Assembly: GCF_016862315.1 (NCBI RefSeq)
Contig: NZ_BOMS01000025.1
Span: forward strand, 1-64,000
From: Actinoplanes palleronii
GTDB lineage: Bacteria > Actinomycetota > Actinomycetes > Mycobacteriales > Micromonosporaceae
DNA length: 64,000 nucleotides
Direction: 5' to 3'
Positions within the stretch are counted from its first letter, which is position 1. Each line of letters begins with the position of its first letter. The notes under the pieces were generated by a model. It ran no database searches and was not told where the DNA came from. It was given only the letters and a program-made list of their open reading frames with translations. This document shows, piece after piece, positions 52,610 through 61,865 of this stretch. The position numbers and the translations under genes were made by a program.

Positions 52610-53371
52610 TCACGCGGTGATCAGGGTGCCGATCTTCTCGCCGGCACACGCGCGCACGATGGTGTCGTCACCGTCGGCGCCGAACACCAGCATCGGGAGC
52701 TTGTTCTCCTCGCAGAGGCTGAACGCGGCCTGGTCGGCCACCCGCAGCCCGCGCTGGAGGATCTCCTGGAAGGTGATGTTGTCCAGCTTGCGCGCGTCCG
52801 GGTCGACCCGCGGGTCGGCGGTGTACACCCCGTCGACGCCGTTCTTGCTCATCAGCACCATGTCCGCGTGGATCTCCAGCGCACGCTGAGCGGTCACCGT
52901 GTCGGTGGAGAAGTACGGCATGCCGGCCCCGGCGCCGAAGATCACGACGCGGCCCTTCTCCAGGTGCCGGATCGCCCGCAGCGGGATGTACGGCTCGGCG
53001 ACCTGTGCCATGTGAATGGCCGTCTGCACCCGGGTCTCGATGCCCTCCTTCTCCAGGAAGTCCTGGAGAGCGAGGCAGTTCATCACCGTCCCGAGCATGC
53101 CCATGTAATCCGCGCGGTTCCGGTCCATGCCACGCTTCTGCAGCTCGGCGCCCCGGAAGAAGTTGCCGCCACCGACGACCACGGCCACCTGGATACCCCG
53201 CTGGTTGACCGTGGCGATCTGCCTGGCCAGCGCGGACACCACGTCGGGGTCGACGCCGACGGCGCCGCCACCGAATACCTCGCCGGACAGCTTCAGCACC
53301 ACCCGGCGCGGCCGCATGGTCGGCGGGTTCGGATCGTCCACCGCGGCGGACTGTTCGGTCACCATCGTCAT
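52610..53371 (-). CDS. pyrH: UMP kinase
   Basis: A 253-residue hexameric UMP kinase of the aspartokinase fold, making UDP. Motifs: [13 protein letters not shown] near 25, [13 protein letters not shown] near 65, [16 protein letters not shown] near 82, [19 protein letters not shown] near 145 and [15 protein letters not shown] near 175. ATG at 53371 behind GGGAAGGCGGG. A hairpin (53416-53453) lies between tsf and this gene and may be a partial terminator. Confidence 0.97.
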   Translation of the reverse strand: MTMVTEQSAAVDDPNPPTMRPRRVVLKLSGEVFGGGAVGVDPDVVSALARQIATVNQRGIQVAVVVGGGNFFRGAELQKRGMDRNRADYMGMLGTVMNCLALQDFLEKEGIETRVQTAIHMAQVAEPYIPLRAIRHLEKGRVVIFGAGAGMPYFSTDTVTAQRALEIHADMVLMSKNGVDGVYTADPRVDPDARKLDNITFQEILQRGLRVADQAAFSLCEENKLPMLVFGADGDDTIVRACAGEKIGTLITA

Positions 53372-53415
53372 GAGACCCGCCTTCCCTTCACTTTCTGCAG
53401 GAGACCTTATGCGAC

Positions 53416-53453
53416 CGGGAGGCCGGACGCTCAATCGCGTGACCGACCTCCCG
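53416..53453 (-). terminator. Hairpin between tsf and pyrH, possible attenuator
   Basis: CGGGAGG pairs with CCTCCCG, extended by CGG/CCG, around a 15-base loop. No T-run follows on the minus strand (GTCGCATAAGG), so termination is likely incomplete. Confidence 0.45.
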
Positions 53454-53472
53454 TGCCATAACTTGTGGTGCC

Positions 53473-54303
53473 TTACTCCTGGCCGACCTCGTACCGGACG
53501 AACCGGGTGATCTCGATACCGGCCTCGGAGGCGATCTGCTTGACCGTCTTCTTGTTGTCGACGACCGAAGCCTGCTCGAGCAGGACGTAGTCCTTGAAGA
53601 AGGAGTTCACCCGGCCGTCAACGATCTTCGTGATGGCCTGCTCGGGCTTGCCCTCCTCGCGAGCGGTCTGCTCGGCGATCCGGCGCTCCGACTCGACGAC
53701 CTCGGCGGGGACGTCCTCGCGGGTCAGGTACTTCGGCCGCATCGCGGCGGCCTGCATGCCGATGCCACGGGCGTCCGCGTCGGCGGCCTCGTCGTTCTTG
53801 CCCGAGTACTCGACCAGAACGCCGACCTGCGGCGGCAGGTCCTGCGCCTTGCGGTGCAGGTAGATCGCCACGGTGCCGTCGAGGATCGTGAAGCGGTTCA
53901 CCACGATCTTCTCACCGATCTTGGCGGCGTACTCCTGAACGGTGTCGGCGACGGTCTTGCCGTCCTCCAGCGTCGCAGCGAGCAGCGCGGCGGCGTCGGC
54001 GATCTTGTTGGCCGCGCCGAACTCGACGAAGCGCTGACCCAGCGCGACGAAGTCCGGGGTCTTGGCGACGAAGTCGGTCTCACAGTTCAGCTCGAGCAGA
54101 GCCCCACCGGAGTGGCTGACGATGCCGTTGGCCGCGGTCCGACCGGCGCGCTTGCCGACGTCCTTGGCACCCTTGATGCGCAGGAACTCGACGGCCTTGT
54201 CGAAGTCGCCCTCGGACTCCTCGAGCGCCTTCTTGCAGTCCATCATGCCGGCACCGGTGAGTTCGCGGAGCTTCTTCACGTCCGCGGCGGTGTAGTTAGC
54301 CAT
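53473..54303 (-). CDS. tsf: Elongation factor Ts
   Basis: A 276-residue guanine-nucleotide exchange factor for EF-Tu. N-terminal UBA domain [20 protein letters not shown], then [20 protein letters not shown] and [15 protein letters not shown] core signatures, coiled-coil domain and FVRYEVGQE end. Follows rpsB by a 77-bp gap with a 13-bp hairpin. Confidence 0.97.
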   Translation of the reverse strand: MANYTAADVKKLRELTGAGMMDCKKALEESEGDFDKAVEFLRIKGAKDVGKRAGRTAANGIVSHSGGALLELNCETDFVAKTPDFVALGQRFVEFGAANKIADAAALLAATLEDGKTVADTVQEYAAKIGEKIVVNRFTILDGTVAIYLHRKAQDLPPQVGVLVEYSGKNDEAADADARGIGMQAAAMRPKYLTREDVPAEVVESERRIAEQTAREEGKPEQAITKIVDGRVNSFFKDYVLLEQASVVDNKKTVKQIASEAGIEITRFVRYEVGQE

Positions 54304-54331
54304 GACTCTTCTCTCGATGTCAGTCGGGATT

Positions 54332-54363
54332 CGGCCGCCGTCACCGGCAAGTGACGGCGGCCG
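54332..54363 (-). terminator. Hairpin between rpsB and tsf
   Basis: CGGCCGCCGTCAC pairs perfectly with GTGACGGCGGCCG (13 bp) around CGGCAA. No T-run follows, so it is more likely an mRNA processing or partial-termination structure adjusting rpsB versus tsf. Confidence 0.55.
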
Positions 54364-54380
54364 GAAGCACGTCGGTTGAC

Positions 54381-55319
54381 TTACTCGGCGGGGACGGCGG
54401 CCGGAGCAGCGGCGACCGGCTCGGCGGCCGGCTCGGCAGCAGCGGGCTCGGCGGCAACCGGCTCAGCGGCGGCGACGGCGGCGACAGCAGCGGCCGGCTC
54501 AGCGGCGGCGGGCTCGTCGGCCTTCTTCTCGGCACCCTCGTAGAGGTCCCGCTCCCACTCGGGCAGCGGCTCCCCGGCGGCGACGGCGCCGGCCTCGGGC
54601 TTGGCGTCCGCGTCACCGCGGTTGCGGCCGGAGCGCTGGATCAGACCGTCGGCGACCGCGGTCGCGATGACCCGGGTCAGCAGCTCGGCCGAGCGGATCG
54701 CGTCGTCGTTGCCCGGGATCGGGAAGTCGACCTCGTCCGGGTCACAGTTGGTGTCCAGCACCGCGATGACCGGGATGCCCAGCTTGCGGGCCTCGTCGAC
54801 GGCGATGTGCTCCTTCTTGGTGTCCACGACCCAGATCGCCGACGGCGTCTTGGTCATGTCACGGAGGCCACCGAGCGTCTTGGTGAGCTTGGTCTTCTCG
54901 CGGAAGAGCTGGAGGGTCTCCTTCTTGGTGTAACCCGCGGCAGTGCCGGTCAGGTCACCCAGAGCCTCGAGCTCCTTCATGCGCTGCAGACGCTTGTACA
55001 CCGTCTGGAAGTTGGTCAGCATGCCGCCGAGCCAGCGGTGGTTCACGTACGGCTGACCGACCCGCGTCGCCTGCTCGGCGATGGCCTCCTGAGCCTGCTT
55101 CTTGGTGCCGACGAAGAGGATGTGACCACCCTCGGCGACGGTGCCCCGCACGAAGGCGTACGCCTTCTCGATGTACTCGAGAGTCTGGCGCAGGTCGATG
55201 ATGTAGATACCGTTGCGCTCGGTGAAGATGAAGCGCTTCATCTTCGGGTTCCAGCGGCGGGTCTGGTGCCCGAAGTGGACACCGCTCTCCAGCAGCTGAC
55301 GCATGGTCACTACGGCCAT
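54381..55319 (-). CDS. rpsB: 30S ribosomal protein S2
   Basis: A 312-residue S2. Core: [20 protein letters not shown] at the start, [20 protein letters not shown] near 70, [18 protein letters not shown] near 97, and the family-end [20 protein letters not shown] near 205. From about residue 235 there is an Ala/Glu/Pro extension of 75 residues ([10 protein letters not shown] repeats), longer than the E. coli protein but usual in actinomycetes. Ribosome site GGGAGCACCACC. Leader upstream has a CGCCCA/TGGGCG hairpin. Confidence 0.97.
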   Translation of the reverse strand: MAVVTMRQLLESGVHFGHQTRRWNPKMKRFIFTERNGIYIIDLRQTLEYIEKAYAFVRGTVAEGGHILFVGTKKQAQEAIAEQATRVGQPYVNHRWLGGMLTNFQTVYKRLQRMKELEALGDLTGTAAGYTKKETLQLFREKTKLTKTLGGLRDMTKTPSAIWVVDTKKEHIAVDEARKLGIPVIAVLDTNCDPDEVDFPIPGNDDAIRSAELLTRVIATAVADGLIQRSGRNRGDADAKPEAGAVAAGEPLPEWERDLYEGAEKKADEPAAAEPAAAVAAVAAAEPVAAEPAAAEPAAEPVAAAPAAVPAE

Positions 55320-55644
55320 GGTGGTGCTCCCTGATCTACCCTGGTTGTCACGCCCACCGGCGATGGGCGTCCTGGCGCCCGGTCAGCAGCCACAGTCGGA
55401 CCCGAAAGATCTTCAGGACCAGGGAGGGCCGTCGCCGTCGGTCTTCGCTGAAGAAACAGCATGCAGACCTTCGGAGGGCGCGCGAGGTCGACCGCGTGGG
55501 CGGTCGCCGTCGTCCAGCATACGCCAACCCGCCGGGCGCTCTTCTGCTGGCCTTTCGCAGGGTCGCGTCGTCCCTTATCAGAGGGCTGTGTCGGCTTTCG
55601 TCAGGGGCGCCGGGGTGCTTCTGCCGGGGTGCCTGGAGGCTTCG
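55320..55644. other. rpsB leader and upstream gap
   Basis: No gene seen. On the minus strand the leader contains the stem CGCCCA...TGGGCG about 25 bases before the rpsB ribosome site, a possible control hairpin. No promoter assigned with confidence. Confidence 0.4.
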
Positions 55645-55843
55645 GCTCATCCCCGTCTTTGCCGGCCGCTCGTCTCCACGGTTCGTCCTGGCAGGCCGGC
55701 CGCTCATCCCCGTCAGGCTCACGGCCAAGCCGGCCGCTGATCCCCGTCAGGCTCACGGCCAGGCCGGCCGCTCAGGCTCACGGCCAAGCCGGCCGCTCAG
55801 GCTCACGGCCAAGCCGGCCGCTCAGTCATTGTCAGGCCACGGC
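55645..55843 (-). repeat. Tandem 25-34-bp repeats resembling the 3' end of the next gene
   Basis: CAGGCTCACGGCCAAGCCGG begins at 55714, 55748, 55773 and 55798 (periods 34, 25, 25), with weaker GCCGGCCGCTCATCCCCG copies to the left. The true end of the membrane-protein gene (stop at 55832-55834) reads CAGGCCACGGCAAGGCCGGC on the same strand, so the units are diverged duplicates of that gene end. Confidence 0.8.
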
Positions 55844-56425
55844 AAGGCCGGCGGCGAGCAGCAGGAGCACGCCGGCCGGGAGGTAGATCAGCGGCGCGCG
55901 CAGCCAGGCGTCCCGGGTCGCCGGGCCGCCGCCGGCCGCCGCGTTGCCGGCCGAGAACAGGCCGAACCCGGTGAGCGCCAGGCCCAGCGCCAACAGCACG
56001 GCGGGCACGATGCCCCGGGCGGTGGCATCGGCGGCGAAAGTCACTGTCATCAGCAATCGCAACACCGGGACGAACAGGACGAGCACCGCGACCGCGACGA
56101 TCACCGAGGAGAGCGGACGGCGGACCGACGCCTTACCGGGCTGCGGTACCGGTTGCTGGATCGGCTGCGGCGCCGGCGGCAACGCGGGCGGCGGGATCGT
56201 CGGATACTCCGGGCCGCGGATCGGGATACGACCTGATTCGTACGGGCCACGCGGCTCCGGACCGGCCGGACGCTGCTCGGGCAGTCGCACGGCGCCGGTG
56301 TCGTGCCGTCCCTCGCCGAGTGCGTGCGCGCCTGTCGACTCCGCCTCGGGGTATCCCGGCGGGCCGCTGTACCGGCTTCCGGAATACCAGCTCGGGCCGG
56401 ACTCGTCGGCGTATCGATGCTCCAC
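55832..56425 (-). CDS. Small membrane protein, function unknown
   Basis: A 197-residue protein with a hydrophilic Pro/Gly/Tyr-rich cytoplasmic part (1-100, e.g. SGPSWYSGSRYSGPPGYPEA and PQPIQQPVPQPG) and three membrane helices (VIVAVAVLVLFVPVLRLLM, GIVPAVLLALGLALTGFGLF and PLIYLPAGVLLLLAAGLAVA). No family recognised; similar proline-rich plus three-helix proteins sit beside yraN-comM-dprA in relatives. Start GTG at 56425 is the best of weak options. Divergent from yraN. Its 3' end seeds the downstream repeats. Confidence 0.7.
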   Translation of the reverse strand: MEHRYADESGPSWYSGSRYSGPPGYPEAESTGAHALGEGRHDTGAVRLPEQRPAGPEPRGPYESGRIPIRGPEYPTIPPPALPPAPQPIQQPVPQPGKASVRRPLSSVIVAVAVLVLFVPVLRLLMTVTFAADATARGIVPAVLLALGLALTGFGLFSAGNAAAGGGPATRDAWLRAPLIYLPAGVLLLLAAGLAVA

Positions 56426-56571
56426 GAATTCGCACCGTAGGCGACCCGGGCCGCCGATGCCACCGGTGAGCACTTATCACACCTGATCGGTGACCGTACG
56501 GGAATCCACAGTCACGCTGTGTCCACAGGCGGATCCACTCCGAGTGGCCGGCCCTGCCACCGTCCGGCCTC

Positions 56572-56931
56572 ATGACGACACAGCGACAGGCGATCGGGGC
56601 GTACGGCGAACGACTCGCCGCCCGGCACCTGGAGAACCGCGGGCTTCGGGTGCTGGCCCGCAACTGGCGGTGCTCCGACGGCGAGGTCGACCTGATCCTG
56701 CGGGACGGCGACGACGTGGTGTTCTGCGAGGTCAAAACGCGGCGGACGGCGACGTTCGGGCCACCGGCCGCCGCTGTCGACCCGCGCAAGGTGCGCAAAC
56801 TGCGGCTGCTCGCCGTCCGCTGGCTGGACGAGTCCGGGACACACGCCCGGCAGATCCGGTTCGACGTGGTCGAGGTGCTCCCGCAGCGACGCGGCGCCAG
56901 CCGGGTCGTGCACATCCGGGCGGCGTTCTGA
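56572..56931 (+). CDS. yraN: YraN family endonuclease-like protein (UPF0102)
   Basis: A 119-residue restriction-endonuclease-like-fold protein (UPF0102). Visible: AIGAYGERLAARHLENRGLR, the GEVDLILRDGDDVVFCEVKTR active-site-type segment (D-x15-ExK) and the family end VEVLPQRRGASRVVHIRAAF. Role in DNA metabolism or recombination is unproven. Overlaps comM by one base (TGATG). Confidence 0.92.
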   Translation: MTTQRQAIGAYGERLAARHLENRGLRVLARNWRCSDGEVDLILRDGDDVVFCEVKTRRTATFGPPAAAVDPRKVRKLRLLAVRWLDESGTHARQIRFDVVEVLPQRRGASRVVHIRAAF

Positions 56932-58742
56932 TGAGCTACGCCCGCGTGCTCTGTGTCGGCCTGGTCGGCGTGGCCGGCCGCCTGGTCGAGGTGGAGGCCG
57001 ACCTCTCCGTCGGCCTGCCCGCCGTGGTGCTGACCGGCCTGCCGGACACCGCGCTGCACGAGGCCCGCGACCGGGTCCGGGCCGCCGTGGTCAACAGCGG
57101 GCGGGAGTGGCCGAACCGCCGGATCACCGTCAACCTGCTGCCGGCCGCACTGCCCAAACAGGGCAGCAGCTTCGACCTGGCGATCGCGGCGGCGCTGCTG
57201 GCCGGTGCCGGCGATCTGCCGGCCACCCCGCTGGAGGGCGTGGTGCTGCTCGGCGAGCTCGGGCTGGACGGCGCGGTCCGCCCGGTCCGCGGCGTGCTCC
57301 CGATGGTGGCCGCCGCCGCGCAGGCCGGGATCACCCGGGTGATCGTCCCGCTGGCCAACGCCCGGGAGGCGACGGTGGTGCCCGGCGTCACGGTCCGTGC
57401 CGTCGACTCGCTGCGCCGGCTCGTCGACTTCGTCCACGGCGCCGGTCGCCTGCTCGAGCCGCCGCCGGAGTCACCGCACGCGCCCCGCTCCGGCCCCGAC
57501 CTCGCCGACGTCTCCGGCCAGCAGCTCGGCCGGTACGCCCTGGAGATCGCCGCCGCCGGCGGTCACCACCTGGCCCTGCTCGGCCCGCCGGGCGCGGGCA
57601 AGACGATGCTCGCCGAACGCCTGCCGTCGATCCTCCCCGAGCTCGGCGACGAGGCCGCACTCGAGGTGACCGCACTGCAGTCGATCGCCGGCGTCCTCCC
57701 GCCGGACAGCGGCCTGATCCGGCGCCCGCCGTTCCAGGCGCCGCACCACAGCTCCAGCCTGGCCTCCTTGATCGGAGGAGGGAGCGGTCTGGCCCGGCCG
57801 GGTGCGCTCTCCCTGGCTCACCAGGGGGTCTTGTTTCTCGACGAGGCACCGGAGATAGGACGAGCCACCCTGCAGGCGCTGCGCCAGCCGCTGGAGAACG
57901 GCCGGGTGGTGCTCGGCCGCGCCCGCGGCACCACCGAGTACCCGGCCCGGGTCCAGCTGGTGCTGGCGGCGAACCCGTGCCCGTGCGCCTCGACCGCCGG
58001 CGACACGAGCTGCACCTGCAGCCCGCTGGTCCGGCGGCGCTACCTGGGCCGGCTGTCCGGCCCGCTGCTGGACCGGATCGACATCCGGATCGACCTGCTG
58101 CCGATGCGGGCCGCGCAGCTGATGGCCACGGCGGGCCCGGCCGAGTCGTCGGCCGTCGTCGCCGCCCGGGTGGCCCGGGCCCGGACGGCGGCCGCGCAGC
58201 GGTGGGCGGCGGACGGGTGGCGGCTCAACGCCGAGGTGCCGGGTCCGCAGTTGCGGCGTCCGCCGTGGTTGCTGCCGGGCCAGGACACCGCCGTGCTCCG
58301 GGAGGCCCTGGACCGGGGAAGGGTGTCGGCGCGAGGCTTCGACCGCGTGATCCGGCTGGCCTGGACGATCGCAGACCTGGACGGCCGTGAGCGCCCGGGC
58401 CGCGAGGACGTCGCCGAAGCCCTGCAACTACGAACCGGCCGAGCCGGCCCCACAGCCGGACCACCTCGGACCACCTCGGCCCACCGCTGCCGCCCCCGCC
58501 GCGGCCCCGCCGGTTCACGACCGCTCACCCCGACCCGCCACCGCCACCACCACCGCGGCCTCGCCGGATCAAGACAGCTCACCCCGACCCGCCACCACCA
58601 CCACCGCGGCCTCGCCGGATCGAGACCGCTCGCCCCGGGCCGCCACCGGGTCCGCCGAGGCCAGCGTGCCTGCTGGCAGCGCGTCCGCGTCCGGTTCCGG
58701 TTCTCCGGGCAGCTCCGCGGCCGCCGGATCGGCGGTGCCGCG
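56931..58742 (+). CDS. comM: ComM/YifB-family Mg-chelatase-like AAA+ helicase (no own stop codon)
   Basis: ComM is a hexameric helicase for branch migration in transformation. Visible: SVGLPAVVLTGLPDTALHE, an N-terminal lon-like part (1-190), Walker A LLGPPGAGKTMLAERL near 218, FQAPHHSSSLASLIGGG, Walker B LFLDEAPEI near 300, LAANPCPCASTAGDTSCTC (Cys-rich) near 345 and DGRERPGREDVAEALQLRTG near 490. After that the frame does not stop: a ~100-codon low-complexity stretch (Arg/His/Pro-rich, with a 51-54-bp repeat) leads in frame into dprA's ATG at 58743. Either a ComM-DprA fusion, or a frameshift near 58430 (see findings). Confidence 0.85.
58524..58645 (+). repeat. 51-54-bp tandem repeat in comM-dprA linker
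   Basis: CTCACCCCGACCCGCCACC starts copies at 58524 and 58578, and a partial copy (CTCGCCCCGGGCCGCCACC) at 58629. Both periods are multiples of three. Confidence 0.8.
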
Positions 58743-59918
58743 ATGAACGGGCCGGGCAGCGACGCCGACCGGGCCGCCCGGGTCGCCCTCACCTGGCTGG
58801 CCGAACCCGGCAACCGGGCGGTCTGGACGATGGTCCAGCGAGGCGGGGCGGAGGCCACCCTGGACCGCCTGATCGCCGGGGACATCCCCGACGGTCCACT
58901 GCGGTCCGCGGTAGCCGCCCGCTCCCGGGCCGACGACCCGCGCCGGGCGGCCGAGATCGCGCTACGGCTCGGCGACGAGGTCGGCGCCCGGCTGATCGTC
59001 CCGGCCGACCCGGAGTGGCCGGCCCGGGTGAGCGCACTGGCCACGCTGGAGACCGACATCGCGGGGCGGGTCAATCAGGACACCCGGCCGCCGCTCTGCT
59101 TCTGGGTCCTCGGGTCGCTGCCGCTCGGCGCGACGCTGGATCGGTCGGTCGCGATCGTCGGGGCGAGGGCCGCTACCGGGTACGGCGTGCACGTGACCAG
59201 CACCCTGGCCTACGACCTGGCCGAACGGGGCTGGACGGTGGTGTCCGGCGGGGCGTTCGGCATCGACGCGGCGGCACACCACGGTGCACTCGCCGCGGAC
59301 GGGCTGACCGTGTCGGTGCTGGCCTGCGGGGTGGACCGGCCGTACCCGGTGAGCAACGCGGCACTGTTCGCGCGGATCGCCGAGCGGGGGCTGCTGATCA
59401 GCGAGTGGCCGCCGGCCGCCGAGCCGTTCCGGCACCGGTTCCTGATCCGGAACCGGGTGATCGCGGCGGCCACCGCGGGCACCGTCGTGGTGGAGGCCGC
59501 GGCCCGCAGCGGCGCCACCCAGACGATGAGCCGGGTGCTGGCCCTGAACCGGCCCGCCATGGTGGTGCCCGGGCCGGTGACCTCGGCGATGTCGGTCGGC
59601 TGCCACGAACTGTTGCGAGCCCATCCGGCGACCCGGCTGGTCTGTTCGGCCCACGACGTACTGCAGGAGGTCGGCCGGATCGGCGAATATCTGGAACCGC
59701 CGCCGCGCGGCCAGGAACGCGTCCGGGACCGCCTCGATGAGGAGTCCGCGCTGATCCTGGAGGCATTCCCGCGGCGCGGCCCGGCCACACCGGAGGAACT
59801 GGCGGCAACGGCAAGGCTCGATTTGCGTACGGTCCTACGCCGCCTGACCCTGCTGGAAGCCACCGGACTGGTCATCCGCACGGAGTCAGGAATAACGCTG
59901 GCCCCCCGAAAACCCTGA
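58743..59918 (+). CDS. dprA: DNA-processing protein DprA
   Basis: A 391-residue RecA loader for incoming single-stranded DNA in transformation. Rossmann-like core: DRSVAIVGARAATGYG near 140, GWTVVSGGAFGIDAAAHHGA near 165, LISEWPPAAEPFRHRFLIRN near 215, AAARSGATQTMSRVL near 250 and VPGPVTSAMSVGCHELL. A winged-helix DprA_WH domain ends the protein (EEFPRRGPATPEELAATA region). The frame is continuous with comM; if it is separately translated, ATG at 58743 is the likely start, although the ribosome site is weak. Confidence 0.93.
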   Translation: MNGPGSDADRAARVALTWLAEPGNRAVWTMVQRGGAEATLDRLIAGDIPDGPLRSAVAARSRADDPRRAAEIALRLGDEVGARLIVPADPEWPARVSALATLETDIAGRVNQDTRPPLCFWVLGSLPLGATLDRSVAIVGARAATGYGVHVTSTLAYDLAERGWTVVSGGAFGIDAAAHHGALAADGLTVSVLACGVDRPYPVSNAALFARIAERGLLISEWPPAAEPFRHRFLIRNRVIAAATAGTVVVEAAARSGATQTMSRVLALNRPAMVVPGPVTSAMSVGCHELLRAHPATRLVCSAHDVLQEVGRIGEYLEPPPRGQERVRDRLDEESALILEAFPRRGPATPEELAATARLDLRTVLRRLTLLEATGLVIRTESGITLAPRKP

Positions 59919-59933
59919 CCCCCGCCCCGCCCC
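59919..59933 (+). repeat. GC-rich 5-bp tandem repeats after dprA
   Basis: CCCCG/CCGCC units repeated about five times right after the dprA stop (59921-59945). Confidence 0.6.
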
Positions 59934-60222
59934 GCCCCGCCCCGCGCAGCACCACCCTCCCAAACTCCACACACAAGACCGCCCCAACCGTTACGTGGGC
60001 ACTTTGGGTGCGGAACGCACCAAAACCCCACACACAAAGCCGCCTCAACCGTTACGTGGGGACTTTGGGTGCGGAACGCACCAAAACCCCACACGCAAGG
60101 CCGCCTCGAATACAGCGTGGGGACTTTGGGTGCGGAGCGCACCGAAACTTCACACGCAAGGCCGCCTCGAATACAGCGTGGGGACTTTGGGCGCGGAGCG
60201 CACCGTTACTTCACACACGCGA
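59934..60222. repeat. Array of 61-bp palindromic tandem repeats (array 2)
   Basis: Full units start at 59995, 60056, 60117 and 60178, each 61 bp apart, with a partial unit to the left (from 59961). Each has a hairpin of form GTGGGGACTTTGGGTGCG...CGCACCAAAACCCCAC or its variant ending ACCGAAACTTCACAC. Linkers alternate in pairs (AACCGTTAC twice, CGAATACAGC twice). The last two units contain GCGGAGCGCACCGAAACTTC, identical to array 1 at 22483. Lies between dprA and the AlpA-like gene. Confidence 0.9.
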
Positions 60223-60396
60223 TAGGACTTACACGCGGATGCTCCGGCTCGCTCGGATGCCGAGGGCATTGGGTGCGTTCGGGGTGGCGGTGGGCAGCGC
60301 CGGGGCCGGGCCGGGCGACGGTGCCGCGTTGACGCTGCGGCACGGTGGCCCGGTCCGGTCGGCACGCTTCCGCCGGACCGCTCGGCGCGGAGCCGG
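60223..60396. other. Gap after repeat array 2
   Basis: Nothing recognised beyond the array edge; minus-strand tail of the AlpA-like gene is just to the right. Confidence 0.4.
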
Positions 60397-60639
60397 TCAG
60401 TCCTCGGATTCGTCCAGGTCACGGCGATGGACCTTCATCCATGCCTCGACGTCCTCGGTCAGCCACACCTTGCCCTGCGCAAGGTCAGCGGCCGGCTTCG
60501 GAAAGTCCGCGCGGCTGGTGATCTGGTACGCCCGCTGGCGGCTCACTCCACCGAGGCGGATACGGATCTCGTGTGCGCCCATGAGGCGGATCGGCTTCAC
60601 TCCCACATGATCGACCGTAGGCGCGGGACTATTAGGCAT
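60397..60639 (-). CDS. AlpA-like small helix-turn-helix protein
   Basis: An 80-residue protein with one HTH of the AlpA/MerR-like excisionase family: LMGAHEIRIRLGGVSRQRAY, then a wing VWLTEDVEAWMKVHRRDL. Such proteins are often prophage or integrative-element regulators or excisionases but also occur as stable chromosomal genes in actinomycetes. ATG at 60639 used; in-frame GTG codons near 60600 are alternatives. Divergent from the Pro-rich gene. One of four genes in the insert between dprA and xerC. Confidence 0.75.
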   Translation of the reverse strand: MPNSPAPTVDHVGVKPIRLMGAHEIRIRLGGVSRQRAYQITSRADFPKPAADLAQGKVWLTEDVEAWMKVHRRDLDESED

Positions 60640-60866
60640 TCAGCAGGTTGTCAGGAGACATCTAGTCGTGAAGACAGTACTATCGCCGCATGTCCAGATG
60701 TCGCGCGACTACCTATCAGGTACCCGTTTCGCCAAGTCATCGCCGTGATTGGCGAACCCTGTGGCGCCGGTGCCGGTGCGGTTTACCGGCTCCCTGCGTC
60801 GATCGACTGGTTCCCCCGACGACGATGCCGTACCCGGCACGGGGCTCCCTCCCCTCCGGGGATCCG

Positions 60867-61865
60867 ATGGCTGCACAACACGACAACCCCTCACCGGACC
60901 GGCAAAAGCCCCGTCTCCCCACCCCGCCCGACCATCGTGTCCCCCACCCGCGCGGTCGCGGACGCCACGAAGCCGTCGACCCGCACGAGCCCCCGGCCGA
61001 ATCACCCCAAGCCCCGGAGTGGCCGCAACCCGGAACATCCACCACCCACCCGGACTGGCCCGCCGCGACCGATCAACCCGCACCGCCCACTCCCGACCAG
61101 CCGGCCCCGCCCGTTCCCGCACCGCCCAGGCCGCCCATCCCCGCGCCGCCCAGGCCAGTTGCTCCCGCACCGTCCAGGCCGCCCATCCCCGCACCACCGA
61201 CTACGCCGGCCCCAAGCCAGCGCGGATGGTCCGGTTCCGATCAGCGGGTGCCGACCAGCCCCGAGTCACCTGCGCCACCGATTCTGGAGCACCACCGACT
61301 GTCCGGTTCCGATCAGTCGGGAGGGACCATTCCTCCACCACCGATTCCGGGACAGCACGGGCCGTCCGGGTTCGACCAGCCGGGCCGGGCCATCCCCGCC
61401 CCTCCGGCACCGCAGATTCCGGGACAGCACGGGCCGTCTGGCTATGAGCAACCGCGACCGACCGATCACGCACGACTGGCACCGCCGATGCCCGCACCGG
61501 GCCCGCCGATTCCGGGACAGCGCGGTCCATCTGGTTGTCAGCGGCCGCGACCGAACGATGGCGCGCCGCTGACACCACCGGCCCCCGCACCGAGACCGCC
61601 GATTCCGGGACAGCGCGGACCTTCTATCCATGAGCAGCTGGGGCCAGCTCATCACGCGGCGCCGGAGCCGCCCGTTCCCGCGCGACCGGAGCCGCCCGTT
61701 CCCGCGCCGCCGGGGTCTGGCTCAGGACGGGCCACGGTTCCGCGGCCGAGGAATCCGGACGAGAACGTGGGGCGAGCCGGGAATCTGACGCCCGGGCAGC
61801 AGCTGCGGGCGGCCGGCAACGAACCGTTCACGCATCACGCGCATCGGCGCCGCGACCACCACTGA
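60867..61865 (+). CDS. Hypothetical proline-rich low-complexity protein
   Basis: A 332-residue frame made of Pro/Ala/Gly and charged residues, with the repeat PPIPGQHGPS/GQRGPS appearing five times at about 20-35-residue spacing (nucleotide core CCGATTCCGGGACAG), and a basic end (HHAHRRRDHH). No transmembrane or signal pattern. Composition supports a disordered secreted or interaction protein, but all frames here are open. ATG at 60867 behind GGGGATCC chosen. No family recognised. Confidence 0.45.
   Translation: MAAQHDNPSPDRQKPRLPTPPDHRVPHPRGRGRHEAVDPHEPPAESPQAPEWPQPGTSTTHPDWPAATDQPAPPTPDQPAPPVPAPPRPPIPAPPRPVAPAPSRPPIPAPPTTPAPSQRGWSGSDQRVPTSPESPAPPILEHHRLSGSDQSGGTIPPPPIPGQHGPSGFDQPGRAIPAPPAPQIPGQHGPSGYEQPRPTDHARLAPPMPAPGPPIPGQRGPSGCQRPRPNDGAPLTPPAPAPRPPIPGQRGPSIHEQLGPAHHAAPEPPVPARPEPPVPAPPGSGSGRATVPRPRNPDENVGRAGNLTPGQQLRAAGNEPFTHHAHRRRDHH

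Noticed and set aside
59934..60222. CRISPR array or integron attC array
   Set aside because: Linker sequences recur in pairs, and neither cas genes nor an integron integrase is near; hairpin ends do not match attC core sites.
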